Shown here in pieces: positions 22,085 through 32,539 of a DNA stretch of 64,000 nucleotides (position 1 is the first letter of the stretch; every line of letters begins with the position of its first letter). Position numbers and translations under genes: made by a program. The stretch is from Nyssa sinensis. Taxonomy: Eukaryota; Streptophyta; Magnoliopsida; Cornales; Nyssaceae. The stretch is from positions 11,036,328 to 11,100,327 of the forward strand of contig CM018036.1 of assembly GCA_008638375.1 (NCBI GenBank), in the 5' to 3' direction. The notes beneath the pieces were generated by a model. The model ran no database searches. It worked only from the letters and a program-made list of their open reading frames with translations, and had not been told where the DNA came from.

Positions 22085-24046
22085 ATGGTAGGAATCTCAC
22101 AGATTCTTCACTTATACCGTCCTCTCTCAAACCTCAATTTCCACTACTATTTCTCTCCTCGTTTCGCCTCAGCTTCAATCTATCACCTTCGTCAACCTCC
22201 CTCTGAATCATTTCGCGGTGGCCAATCACAACAACCATTGGATAAATCAAATACAACAATAAATTTACAAAAACAACAGCCACACCTAGTACAACTATTC
22301 TCAACTACCCAGAGAGAAAAAACATTGATTTCACTCATAAAATCATGTTCTAAAAATACCCAGTTGCTCCAAATCCATGCCCACCTTGTCTGTACATCAC
22401 TCTTTCAAGACCCCACTATCTCTCTTGCCTTCTTGTCCCGTGTTGCACTCTTGCCGTCGCGCAATTTAAGCTATTCGCGCCAAATTTTCTCTCAAATATC
22501 GAAACCCAATGTTTATCACTACAACGCCATGATCAGAGCTTACTCAATGAGTAATTCCCCGGAGGAAGGATTTAAATTGTACCGAGAAATGCGACAGCAA
22601 GCTTTGCATCCAGACCCACTATCTTCTTCGTTTGTCACCAAGTCATGTATTAAAAATTCTTCATTATTCGGAGGGTTACAGATTCATGCTAGGATTTTGA
22701 GAGATGGACATCAATCTGATAGCCTTCTGCTCACTACTTTAATGGATTTATATTCGACTTGCCTGAAGTGTGATGAAGCATGTAAGGTGTTTGATGAGAT
22801 CTCTGAAAGAGATACTGTTGCTTGGAATGTCTTGATTTCTTGTTATACTCGTAATGGTCGGACTCGGGATGCTTTGGGTGTATTTGATATGATGCAGACT
22901 CCTCCATATGGGTCTGAACCGGATGATGTTACTTGTTTGCTTTTACTTCAGGCTTGTGCCAACTTGGGTGCACTGGAATTTGGTGAGCGGCTTCATAATT
23001 ATATCCTGGGACATGGATATGGAGATGCTCTTAATCTGTGTAATTCTCTTATAGCGATGTATTCACGGTGTGGATATTTGGATAAGGCTTATCAGGTGTT
23101 TAAGAGCATGCACAAGAAAGATATAGTTTCTTGGAGTGCAATGATTTCAGGATTCGCGACCAATGGGTATGGGAGAGAAGCCATTGACGCATTCAGAGAT
23201 ATGCAAAGATTGGGTATTGCCCCTGATGAGCAGACTTTTACGGGGGTTCTTTCTGCTTGCAGTCACTCTGGGCTGGTTGAGGAAGGTTGGATGTTTTTAG
23301 ATTCTATGAGCAAAGAATTTGGGATAATGCCCAATATCCATCATTATGGGTGTATGGTTGATCTCTTGGGTCGTGCTGGTTTGCTCGACCAGGCCTACCA
23401 GCTCATAATTTCTATGGGGGTCAAGCCAGATGCAACTATATGGAGGACTCTACTTGGGGCTTGCAGAATCCATGGACATGTCACCCTTGGAGAATGTGTA
23501 ATTGAACATTTGATTGAACTCAAGGCTCTAGAGGCAGGGGATTATGTTCTATTGTTGAATATTTATTCTTCAGTTGGTGATTGGGAGAAGGTGATAGAAG
23601 TGAGGAAATTGATGAAGGAGAAAGGAATCCAAACCACACCTGGCTGTAGTACATTTGAATTGAAAGGAGAAGTATATGAGTTTGTCGTGGATGACATTTC
23701 ACATCCACGAAAGGATGAAATTTATGAGATGCTGGATGAGATTGGTCAGCAACTGAAGATTGCTGGTTATGTTGCTGAAATAACATCTGAGTTGCACAAT
23801 TTGGGTGCTGAAGAAAAGGAAACTAGGCTTTCTTATCACAGTGAGAAATTGGCCATTGCTTTTGGAGTTCTTGCTACTCCACCTGGCACAACAATAAGAG
23901 TGGCAAAGAACCTCCGGATCTGTGTTGATTGCCACAATTTTGCAAAGTTACTTTCTGGGGTCTATAATCGGGAGGTGATTATTAGAGATCGCACCCGGTT
24001 TCATCATTTCCGTGAAGGACATTGCTCTTGCAATGATTATTGGTAG
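22085..24046 (+). CDS. PLS-class pentatricopeptide repeat protein with E and DYW domains (At3g47530-like)
   Basis: A 653-residue intronless gene. After a ~90-residue N-terminus that could be a mitochondrial targeting region (Ser/Arg/Phe-rich, few acids), PPR repeats run from about 95 to 470 (e.g. PNVYHYNAMIRAYSMS, DTVAWNVLISCYTRNG, DIVSWSAMISGFATNG, EQTFTGVLSACSHSGLVEEG). E/E+ motifs follow (~470-560). The C-terminal DYW cytidine-deaminase-like domain has HSE at 585-587 (catalytic Glu and zinc His), CVDC at 613-616 and the terminal HCSCNDYW at 646-653, all intact. DYW-PPR proteins bind organellar RNA and carry out or support C-to-U editing; the edited site here cannot be told. Length, intron lack and wording match Arabidopsis At3g47530, whose neighbour At3g47520 is the plastid MDH, also found in this window at 41-42 kb. 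The start is the first ATG of the open frame. Confidence 0.93.
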   Translation: MVGISQILHLYRPLSNLNFHYYFSPRFASASIYHLRQPPSESFRGGQSQQPLDKSNTTINLQKQQPHLVQLFSTTQREKTLISLIKSCSKNTQLLQIHAHLVCTSLFQDPTISLAFLSRVALLPSRNLSYSRQIFSQISKPNVYHYNAMIRAYSMSNSPEEGFKLYREMRQQALHPDPLSSSFVTKSCIKNSSLFGGLQIHARILRDGHQSDSLLLTTLMDLYSTCLKCDEACKVFDEISERDTVAWNVLISCYTRNGRTRDALGVFDMMQTPPYGSEPDDVTCLLLLQACANLGALEFGERLHNYILGHGYGDALNLCNSLIAMYSRCGYLDKAYQVFKSMHKKDIVSWSAMISGFATNGYGREAIDAFRDMQRLGIAPDEQTFTGVLSACSHSGLVEEGWMFLDSMSKEFGIMPNIHHYGCMVDLLGRAGLLDQAYQLIISMGVKPDATIWRTLLGACRIHGHVTLGECVIEHLIELKALEAGDYVLLLNIYSSVGDWEKVIEVRKLMKEKGIQTTPGCSTFELKGEVYEFVVDDISHPRKDEIYEMLDEIGQQLKIAGYVAEITSELHNLGAEEKETRLSYHSEKLAIAFGVLATPPGTTIRVAKNLRICVDCHNFAKLLSGVYNREVIIRDRTRFHHFREGHCSCNDYW

Positions 24047-25690
24047 GAGTAAACAATTTTTGAAAACACATGCCAAAACATAAGTGGTGCAACAGGCAAT
24101 ATATTATTGAATACATGATCAGCTGGCTGCATCACATTTGACCTTCTCTGTTACTCATTGCAGAGGAGAGTTTCAGTGTCAAGATAAGGGGTTTCCCAAC
24201 TTTCAAAACCCCAATACCTTCTTGGGGGCCAAATTCCTCAGATACTACTACAGGAACAGAAAAAGCGCAAGACAGAGTAGTTGAAATGAACTCAGCCAAA
24301 CAACTCTATCCCCAGATGGTTCACATTTAGGGCAAAAGAGTTTTCATCACATTGGTTTTTGGTGTCGTAACATTAATTGAAAATTCTTTAAGGGAGATTA
24401 CAATGATCAGAACAGATTGTGTAAAGCCTGTAAAGAAGATTTTTCTTCTGCTGGCAACATACCTTAAAAGAGCAGGACAGAGGCTTTGTTGAGTTAAGTT
24501 GGGGCAAAGTTGGACCTGAACTGTAGAATTTTTGCTTCATCATTCATGAATAAAGGAATCTGTATGCTGAGAAATCTGCATTAATAGTTTTAGCCTTGTT
24601 TCTATCTCTAAATCTTTCATGTTATAATACAAATGTTGGAACTGCAGGTCTGATACTTGAAGCTAGCCCTAGCTTCCAGTCATGACTCAAGGGATTTTGC
24701 TTAAACTTTGGAAATAGAACATGTCAACCTTATGGCCCAAATTTTCTTGTCAAGGTTGACTAGATTCTAAGTCCTAAACTTTGATCATGCGACTTTTATC
24801 AATATTATTGCTGATCTCTAGGTCATATAAGAAATTTAGTTTAACTATGCAGTGTTGGAAAATAAGTGGGTTTACTTTTGGTTTTTGTGACAAATTGGAC
24901 TCATATTTGAAATAAATTGTGTGGGAAAAAGAGAACAGCCTAAATGTACATCATGCATACTTTATGTGCAATAGTTAGTTTATATTCATGTCGTTGAAGT
25001 CCTGACTTGTGATCTGCTAGCAGACAGGGCAGACACATTTCTGTGTTGTTCTGGTAAACTTGAAAAGAACTTATATTTATCATTTTTATCCAGTTATATA
25101 TCATTTTTTTTCTTTGGTCTTCATTTGTTTAATTCATTTCATTTAGGTTTCGCTAGATACGGGTATTCTTAAATTGTAAAAATGTTGCTGATGTTAATTT
25201 GTATGATCTCCTCTGTGTCATTTCTTTTAAGAAGAGTGAAGGCGGTCTGTAACTTGCTGTTTTAGAATATCATCTTATGATGGTTAGGGAATAGGCCTGG
25301 TTTTGACTGGGTAGTAAAAATAAAACATGCTTTAGATATCATGACATTTAGATGTAGTTGAATCCTTACTTATTGGGCAGGCCATCATGATTCAGGGCTA
25401 TTGTGTTGGGTGTTTTATGTACTAATTTTGGGATGATTATGGACCAAACCTAGTATTAGTTTTACCTGTATATTATAGGTTTAGATGCAAGTTTTGGCAC
25501 GAAAATTTGGAACATGTAGCATTACTCCTCTAACTGTTCGAATGAATGCATTTTTGGCTTTCAATGACATCATTTCCATTGTTGTTCAGTGATTATGATG
25601 ATTTCTTTATATTATACCATCAACACTGACTTGCATGCTTAAAAGCTATTAAAAGCAAAATGGACCGATTCAATATCAAATAGGGATTGC
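24047..25690. other. 3' flank of the PPR gene and intergenic sequence
   Basis: Probable PPR 3'UTR (about 24047-24600), then AT-rich DNA. No coding region, terminal repeats or RNA genes were recognised. Confidence 0.5.
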
Positions 25691-25701
25691 GGAAAAAAGA
25701 A

Positions 25702-25772
25702 ATATCTATATCTATTCTATATCTATATCTATATATATATATATATATTATATATATATATATAAATATATG
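25702..25772. repeat. (TATCTA)n / (TA)n microsatellite
   Basis: TCTATA-type units pass into pure TA units with a central break, seen directly. Small frames across it on both strands (Tyr/Ile-rich) are artefacts. Confidence 0.9.
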
Positions 25773-27611
25773 GAAAGCTTTTAGTGTTTTCTCAAAACTT
25801 GTTTTACACTTTACTTGGCAAAAATATCCTTTCAATGAATTTTATTCCCCAACAGATTTTCCCAGTTTCTTAGTTCTACCGTTTCTAACAAGACTCTCCT
25901 GACTCTCTGTCTTCTCCTCTCGATCACAACTCATCTCTTCTCCGTGACCACTTGAGCTTTATCAGCTTCTCTTTGCGTCTCTCTTGTCCACATGGATATT
26001 GGGTTTTCTGGGATGTTGGACTGGATTGAATTTGACAATAGCTACCTCGTATTTGATTGGGAACATCTGCGACGTTGGGCGTAGTTGATGATGATCGCTC
26101 CAGAGGGAGCCTGCTTTGGTGAATGTGAGGTGAAGATAAAGACAAAGAAAAGGTCTCGGAGCTCGCAAGGTCAGGGTCTTGGAACACTGAAATTGGTTTG
26201 TTTTTTATTTTGCCATTTTGTTTTTAGAAATTGTTGGTTTGATTAGTTTGATATAAACGGGAAAGGTAAGTTTTGGCAACACCTAGCTTTAGACTTGATT
26301 GGTTGTGTTAATTAATTTGGCTGGAGATTTGAAACGGGGTTTGTCATTTTTTGCTGCTATTGTCTTGGAACTCAGTTGCTTTCATGGTTAATTTAAATGG
26401 AAAAGTTGGATTTTTTTTTTGGAATTTGATTAGAATGGTACCTTTAGTTGGAATTAAGTATTCGGTTTGTTTTGTTTTGCTGTCTTGAATTTAATGAGAA
26501 AAAGGTAGCATTTTGCTAAATACAGTTTTAGTTAGTTTAGTTAGAAAGCTTAAATGGGTTTATTTGGAAAAGGTGGTTTTTGGCAAAAACTATATATAGA
26601 AGTGAAATGGATCTATTTTGTTACAGTGGTGTTGTATCAGAATTTGATTGCTAATTTGGCTTATAATATATACTGGGAAGGTAGTTTTCAGCCAAAATCT
26701 TGATTGGAAATGGTGATTTTGTTACAGAGAAGAATTGAGGTTTGTGTGTCTCACTGTTCTTTTCTTGAATCATAAATACCTTAATTACAAAAGAAAATTC
26801 TTCACATTGATTTTCATGTTCAAACCCCAATTATAAATTCCATTAGTACCACAACTTGGGTGTATTTCCTTGCACATTTTATTTATTTATTTCCAAATTT
26901 AGTTATTTATTTCTTGTTTGATTTATGTCCATATTCATTTTTAAAAAACAATTTAAAGAGTATTAAATGTGTGACTGCTTAATCTTGGATGCTTCAGTTG
27001 ATTGACATATTTATATTTTATAACATATAAGCCCGGAGACTTCAAGAATGATACGACAATAAGTCAACAAAAGATCTATATGCTTAGGATATATAGCTAA
27101 TAGTTACATATTAAATTATTATTATTATTATTACTTTCATTTTAGACAATTTGCATTTGAAATACAAATTTTTACATGATTGAAGGAGAAACATTTGAGG
27201 GAGGGAAAGTAAGAAAGAAAGAAAGAAAATCACATGAAGGTTTGCAACTTATCTTATGAATTAAGATTAGAAGTATTATATGTAATCGAGTTGTCTATAT
27301 AGTCCTTGACATACAAAGGCTGCATGAATCAAGTTTTTATGAGATAGGTTCTTTTTGCCACTTAGAGAATGTGGTTGTGTTCGACAAGGAAGAATGGAGG
27401 GTGTGGTTTAGTTTTGTATCTTTAAAAAGAGTTAAAAATGTTGATGGTTTACTTTATTGGTCTATAGGTAGTAGCCATGGAAAATTCTCAACTTAATAAT
27501 CTGAAGTGGGTTGCTACATATATATTAACAAGAGGTTCTCCATATTTTTGGCCATGGAATATGTAGAAGTGTTCTTAATCCTTGATTTCTATAAATATGG
27601 ATAGCTACAAG
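25773..27611. other. Intergenic; possible untranslated first exon around 25890-26170
   Basis: A pyrimidine-rich, CTCTTCTCC-type stretch at 25890-25985 resembles a plant 5' leader. It is followed by a 31-codon ORF (25992-26084) and a longer GC-richer segment ending CTCGCAAG/GTCAGG near 26170, which looks like a splice donor. No known protein is recognised in any frame. The rest (26200-27611) is T-rich and intron-like. This may be the remnant 5' end of the gene whose last exon lies at 29827. Confidence 0.3.
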
Positions 27612-28481
27612 CAAGGATCAAAATTTTGTTTCGTAGTGTTGTTTTGGTCACCTAGAAAACAGAAACATTTTGGAAACGTTTCGAAGACGTTTCGGAAATA
27701 TAGTGGAAATGATGAAGAAAAGTAAAATGTATAGAAACACTTGGAAACATAAAGTAAAATATATGAATGTGTGAAGATAAATATTATAATTAATTAGAAA
27801 TATTTTAGGGTACATGTCCATTCACACAAGAAATACTGAGGTGAAATTAAAAAAAAAAAACGTAAAGTAAATTAGTCATTAATACTAAATAACTCTTTAT
27901 TTATTAAAAACTAGTATAAAAGATTTAGCGTTAATTTGTTTATGTAATATGAATTTGTTATATATTTGCTACAAAATATGTAAAATTATTATAAACCATA
28001 AAATAATAAATATATATTATGTAATATTTACGGATTAGATAATTTGACACAAGTTACATATAATATAATAAATAAAAATATAATAATTTAAATCTATTAT
28101 AATTAGTAATTAAGTATTAAAATAAATTATTTATCTACATTTTATTTCCATTACTTTTACTTTTCATTTTCTAATATTTTTTAGGAAAAATAGAAATATC
28201 TTCTTTTAATTTTGGGTTTTAATCTTTCAATCTCCTCCATTTAAAAAACAAATTGATATTATCTTTACTTTTAAAAGTATTATTGATATCACAGAAATAT
28301 TTCCACTGTTTCGGTATGTTTTAATTAGTTTTGGTATGTTTCTACATAAACAAATTTGTTTCTATGGAAACATGTGAATTTCGGTATTCCACTAGTGTTT
28401 CGTTTCGGTTCACAGGGAAACAGAAACGTTTCGGTTGTTTCGATGGAAACGAAACGAAACGAAACGAAATTTTGATCTCTG
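27612..28481. mobile_element. Non-autonomous hAT-like DNA transposon, about 870 bp
   Basis: The termini are inverted repeats of 22 bp with 3 differences: left begins CAAGGATCAAAATTTTG, right (reverse complement) begins CAGAGATCAAAATTTCG. Flanks GCTACAAG (27604-27611) and GCAACAAG (28482-28489) form an 8-bp target duplication with one change. Inside the ends are GAAACG/CGTTTC-rich subterminal repeats; the middle is AT-rich without coding sequence. The 8-bp duplication and CA(G/A)(R)G ends suggest hAT. Confidence 0.75.
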
Positions 28482-28489
28482 GCAACAAG

Positions 28490-29826
28490 TCTAGGTTGGT
28501 TGTACTTAAACAATTGTTTCTTTGTTGTTAAGCTAATTGTTCCGTAGTAAGGTTTTAAATCCCAATTTAGATCTATTTAACATGGGAACATTCACAATTG
28601 TTTTGTATTTAACTTCTTCAGTGGTATTGGTTGTGAAATGCTCATCCTTTCTTGTCTTGTCTATATTTAGCACTTTTAAGTCACCAGAGTTTGGGTGGTT
28701 TATACCTGTTTTATTAAATTTTGTATTTAGATGCATGAAGGCTGATTTTGGTAGTTTATGCTTCTGATTTCTACAAAGAAATTAGTGGTTGGATTATTCA
28801 AGAAATGTAATATGATAATGGAATGATGTAAAAAGACTTTATGCAAACGGAGTGTGGTGCTTGCCTACTTAGTTATTGTTTAAGTTTACATCATCCTATT
28901 AGTTAAGTGACAATATTTTCCCTTCTTGTCAACCTAGAATGTTCATTGGAACATGAGGAGGCCAGTTTATTAACTCTGATTCAACCATGTAGTTTGTGAT
29001 GCCAAAGCATATAAATTTTGGGAATGATGAAGGAAAAATTAGAATATTTAAATATCTTTTTCAATGTAAAATTTATTACGACTTCCCTTATTTAATTATA
29101 GTCTTTGTATTTGTTATTCTCTTGTTTTACTCATAATTTTATTCTCTTTTTTATTAAAAAAAATTTTAAAGGTAGGGAGCAAATCTAAATTAGGGATTTT
29201 GATTTTTAAAGTTAAAATTGTTGTATTTTTTTGGTTCAGGTTCAAGGTCAAGGTACTAGAAAGTAGTTGGTTTCAAGTTCAAATGTGTTATTTGGAGGCA
29301 CTAGGAAGCATTTGGGTTTAGGTTCAAACATGTTCTTTCGGCCTTAGGTAGACATCCATGCCCTGCATTTTAGTTTTCTGATTAGGGGGACTATGAGAAC
29401 CGTGTCCTCGTAGTTGGTTCTATTGAGTAATTTGTTTTACATATGGGGTTGATTTGGGTGATGATAGAACTTATAATAGTAAAAGGAGTCCATGACTATA
29501 AGGTACGTTTGAACATTTTGCAATTCTCTGAGAAGTTTAAACCGTTTTATGGTGTGAATTTTTTTTTTCTCCCTTTTGGTTTTGTAGTTTTTTTTTTGTT
29601 TTCTAGGGGGGGGGGGGGTGTCTGTTTAAGGGGCATTTATTTTGTCAAAATGTGCAATGCTAGGTATCAAATTTCAAGATTTGCAATTTGGTTACCTTCC
29701 CCCATAAGTATTTGTTAGTATTTCTTTAAAATTGATGCATTATGTTTCTCATGCATTCCCTCTTTCTGCTGGTTTTCAGACAAAGTAACAACTCAAATGT
29801 TTTTTGTGTCTTGATGGTTTGTGCAG
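28490..29826. other. Intergenic or intron-like, T-rich
   Basis: Open frames here (for example 28537-28767 and 29443-29718) are hydrophobic low-complexity translations of T-rich DNA and are not accepted as genes. A run of 13 G lies at 29606-29618. The stretch ends with a pyrimidine-rich tract and GTTTGTGCAG, a good splice acceptor, at 29817-29826. Confidence 0.5.
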
Positions 29827-29937
29827 TCTCAATTCACTCTCTTGTCTAGGTTAAATGAGGTATACAATGAGCTACCTGCTTTCCAAGATGCTATGCCCAA
29901 AAAAGAGCTAGATGCACCAGTTGAGGCAATGAGTTGA
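29827..29937 (+). pseudogene. Orphan last exon of a zeta-class glutathione S-transferase
   Basis: After the acceptor at 29825-29826 a 36-codon open segment ends in TGA at 29935-29937. It contains LSRLNEVYNELPAFQDAMP then KKELDAP, which is the C-terminal end of plant GSTZ (maleylacetoacetate isomerase, tyrosine-catabolism enzyme). GSTZ genes have many small exons. None of the others (for example the SSCAxRVRIAL active-site exon) is seen in the 5.7 kb between the PPR gene and this point. So this is a fragment left by deletion, or an exon moved by a transposon. KKELDAPVEAMS differs from the usual ending, suggesting relaxed constraint. Confidence 0.6.
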
Positions 29938-30145
29938 GGTACCTAAATAATGGAAGTTCTTACTAACATCTGCTTCATGCAACTTTGATATTTTTTGTAG
30001 AGAAGAGAAGAATATACAAGGCTTAGGGGCATACCCCGCATACAAAAGAGCACAAAAGAGACCTACAAGGATGGAAAAATTTCTAAAAGAAAGGGAACCA
30101 TCCCAAAACACCAATCCACATCCATTACAAACTAAAGCCTGTAAA
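29938..30145. other. Unassigned repeat-like sequence interrupted by a MITE
   Basis: Together with 30501-30830 this reads as one A-rich, untranslated stretch (AATATACAAGGCTTAGGGG; ACCCCGCATACAAAAG) resembling LINE 3'-end wording on the minus strand. No diagnostic ends were found, so I leave it unnamed. Confidence 0.3.
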
Positions 30146-30500
30146 CTAAGAAGCACCGATAGGGACATGGGACACAGATACAACATGACACGGACACGCA
30201 GACGCGTTATTTTTCAAAAAAGTAGAATACGGACATGTTGAATATATATAAATTTTTTATATGACCATATAATAAAAACCTAATGTTATTTCAATTAAAC
30301 TTGACATTAAAACACACAAATTTTAAAAATATTATTAAGATATTAAAATAACAAAACCATTAAATAAAAATTAAAGAACTTCTTCATTTAATCATCAACA
30401 TCCATGATTCAAGTGTCCGGACACGTGTTTGGGAAGTGTCCGAGAGTGTCGGTATCTGACATGGACACGTGAGCCAAAATAGAGTGTCTGTGCTTCTTAG
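30146..30500. mobile_element. hAT-like MITE, copy 1 of 2
   Basis: It begins CTAAGAAGCACCGAT and ends GTGCTTCTTAG, a perfect 11-bp terminal inverted repeat. Flanks CCTGTAAA (30138-30145) and CCGGTAAA (30501-30508) are an 8-bp target duplication with one change. The subterminal part is rich in GGACACG/CGTGTCC words, and the core is AT-rich and non-coding. A second copy lies at 34965-35288. Confidence 0.85.
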
Positions 30501-31340
30501 CCGGTAAACCATTACAAAAAAATACTAGCAGGAAGCCCCTATTCTTGCTGCAGCTCCTGATTTAAGCTATCATTTTTCGCACATTTGAGCTTCAATAATC
30601 TGTTTTGAATCATACCTTGCACCTCCCTACTAATCACCGCTTCCTGTCGAGACTTCCTCCCAAAAAGATTTTTCTCCATTAATGCCCCCCATCCGAATAT
30701 CGTCCAAAGGATTTACAACTTTGTACACTGGCTATTGAATCATTTGGACCACATCGACGAACCTGTTGAATAATTTTCTAGTTCTAGACATCCTTTGTCC
30801 AAGAAATGTCGCACCAGGTTTTTAATTCAATTAGTTTAAAATGCTCTGTTTGGCCTGACTATATATGTGTTGTTTATTTCTTTATTGAACATAAAAAATG
30901 AAAATATACTCGTATTATATTTAACTTTATGTTTATCGACATTCTTTTGTTTCTAATTTTTTCAGTTTGTAAATAGAAATTCTTTTGATCATTTAAGTCC
31001 AAGTTTGAAGCTATACTCTTATTATGTTGCTAGGGATGTATGTTGCTAATTGGGCATTTGACAAAATCACACAGCTGACTGATAATGTTTACATCTGTCG
31101 CTTTGGATCGATATTTCTCATATTCAAGTTTTTACTTGCTTGTTTTCATTAGTTGTCTTGTTAAATTTTGGCATTAATTGATTTAACATGCTCCCTTTAC
31201 ATTTGAGAGTTGATCATGAACATTTTCAGATCGTCATGCTTCTTGCGTGCTACATATATATGTTTGTATTTTCTAGGTTTTTGATAAATGGTAACTAAGG
31301 AAATATGTGCTTCTTGTGTGCTGCATATATATGTCATGCT
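30501..31340. other. Intergenic; short direct repeat near 31.25 kb
   Basis: No gene. A 27-bp phrase, TGCTTCTTG(C/T)GTGCT(A/G)CATATATATGT, occurs at 31238-31262 and 31307-31334. Confidence 0.5.
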
Positions 31341-32372
31341 TTGACAGTTTAATGAAGCTCTTTTGGGAAAATAGCTTTGGATGTTTGGGAAGGAATCTTC
31401 TAGCTTTTGGAGGAGAGTGGTGGGGAAGAAATATGCTTGGAGTCGGGGGACTGGTGTTCCAAGGAGATTAATATGTCCCATGGTGTGAGCATATTGAAGA
31501 ATATTAGAAGAGGGTGGGTTGAATTCTCTAAACACATAAAATGGAGAGTGGGAATTGGGACTATACAGACTTGCATCTAACAAGATTGCTGATTATGCTA
31601 AAAGAAATGGCGGATTTCTGGTGTGAGAAGTTAGTCTTGGTTGACAGCTACAAGATTGGGAAATAGATGAGACTTATGAATTCTATAATTTTTTGTTTAG
31701 TCTTTCTTTATTCTCTTTTAAAGAGAATTATATTGATTGGATTTGTCCGCCGGGGGGGGGGGGGGGGGGGGGGTTAGATTCTTATTGGTAGTAGGGGTCA
31801 TTATTTTCCTTGAAAGGCAGTTTGGAAGTCAAAAGCTCCTTTAAAGGTGACTTTCTTTGCTTGGATGGCGACTTGGGGGAAGATTTTGACCATGGACAAT
31901 CTAAGGAGAAGAGGCCAAATAGTGGTAAATTGGTGTTGCCTAAGCAAATGTAATGAGGAGACGGTTGATCGTCTTCTCATCCATTGCCCTTTCACTTGGG
32001 TTCTTTGGTCTCTCTTATCGGGTTTGCTTTGTATTTTTTTGGGTAATGCCGCGTTCTACGATGGAGGTTCTTGACTCGTGCAGGGGAAGATCCTTTGGTA
32101 GGACGGGGAAAATTTGGCGTATGACTCTGCTTTGTATTTGGTGGATTGTTTGGAGAGAAAGAAACGGTAGAGTTTTCGAAGGGGTTGAGTTTCCCACTTG
32201 GGCTGTAAAGTCCTTGGTATTGAGCTCCCTTTATTTTTGGATTTTAGGGGGTTCATCTAGGTCTTTGGATTCCTTTATGTCTTTTTTGTATAGCGTGTAA
32301 TGCTTTTGACTTTTGTACATGGGTGCCCCCCCTTGTTGCCTTTTTATATATATTACCTTATCTAGAAAAAAA
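31341..32372 (+). mobile_element. 5'-truncated L1-type LINE on the plus strand
   Basis: The translation of 31345-31440 recalls the late RT region (NEALLGK, then FWRRVVGKKYAW). From 31847 a zf-RVT block is clear (FFAWMATWGKILTMDNLRRR; VDRLLIHCPFTWVLW), followed by the usual tail (MPRSTMEV; CIWWIVWRERNGRVFEGVE). It ends with a 3'UTR typical of this group and a poly-A run at about 32370-32378. Frameshifts and a 22-G run interrupt it. No target duplication was found. Confidence 0.8.
31752..31773 (+). repeat. Poly-G tract, 22 bp
   Basis: An uninterrupted run of 22 G inside the decayed LINE. Such runs are rare in AT-rich plant DNA and can form G-quadruplexes; the exact length in an assembly is often unreliable. 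Confidence 0.9.
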
Positions 32373-32378
32373 AAAACT

Positions 32379-32539
32379 GTTTGGGTTATGTAACTTTTAT
32401 TGTTTGGATGGATATTTTGTATGAATATTAGTGTGTCTTCACCAAACACCAAAAACTTACTATTAGTCACCTCAAACTTCACGACCCTCAATGTTGATAC
32501 ATCTAATTCAATATAGCATATATTGTTGGATGCATGGCT
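32379..32539. other. Short spacer between LINE and receptor relic
   Basis: No feature is recognised in these 160 bp. Confidence 0.5.

Noticed and set aside
23520..23935. Minus-strand frames opposite the PPR gene
   Set aside because: Shadow frames of the intact PPR-DYW gene.
25924..26187. Two minus-strand frames of 68-87 codons
   Set aside because: They overlap in different phases over a pyrimidine-rich leader-like region, with no homologue recognised.
29443..29718. 91-codon plus-strand frame
   Set aside because: A hydrophobic translation of T-rich and poly-G DNA; no domain and no splice or start support.
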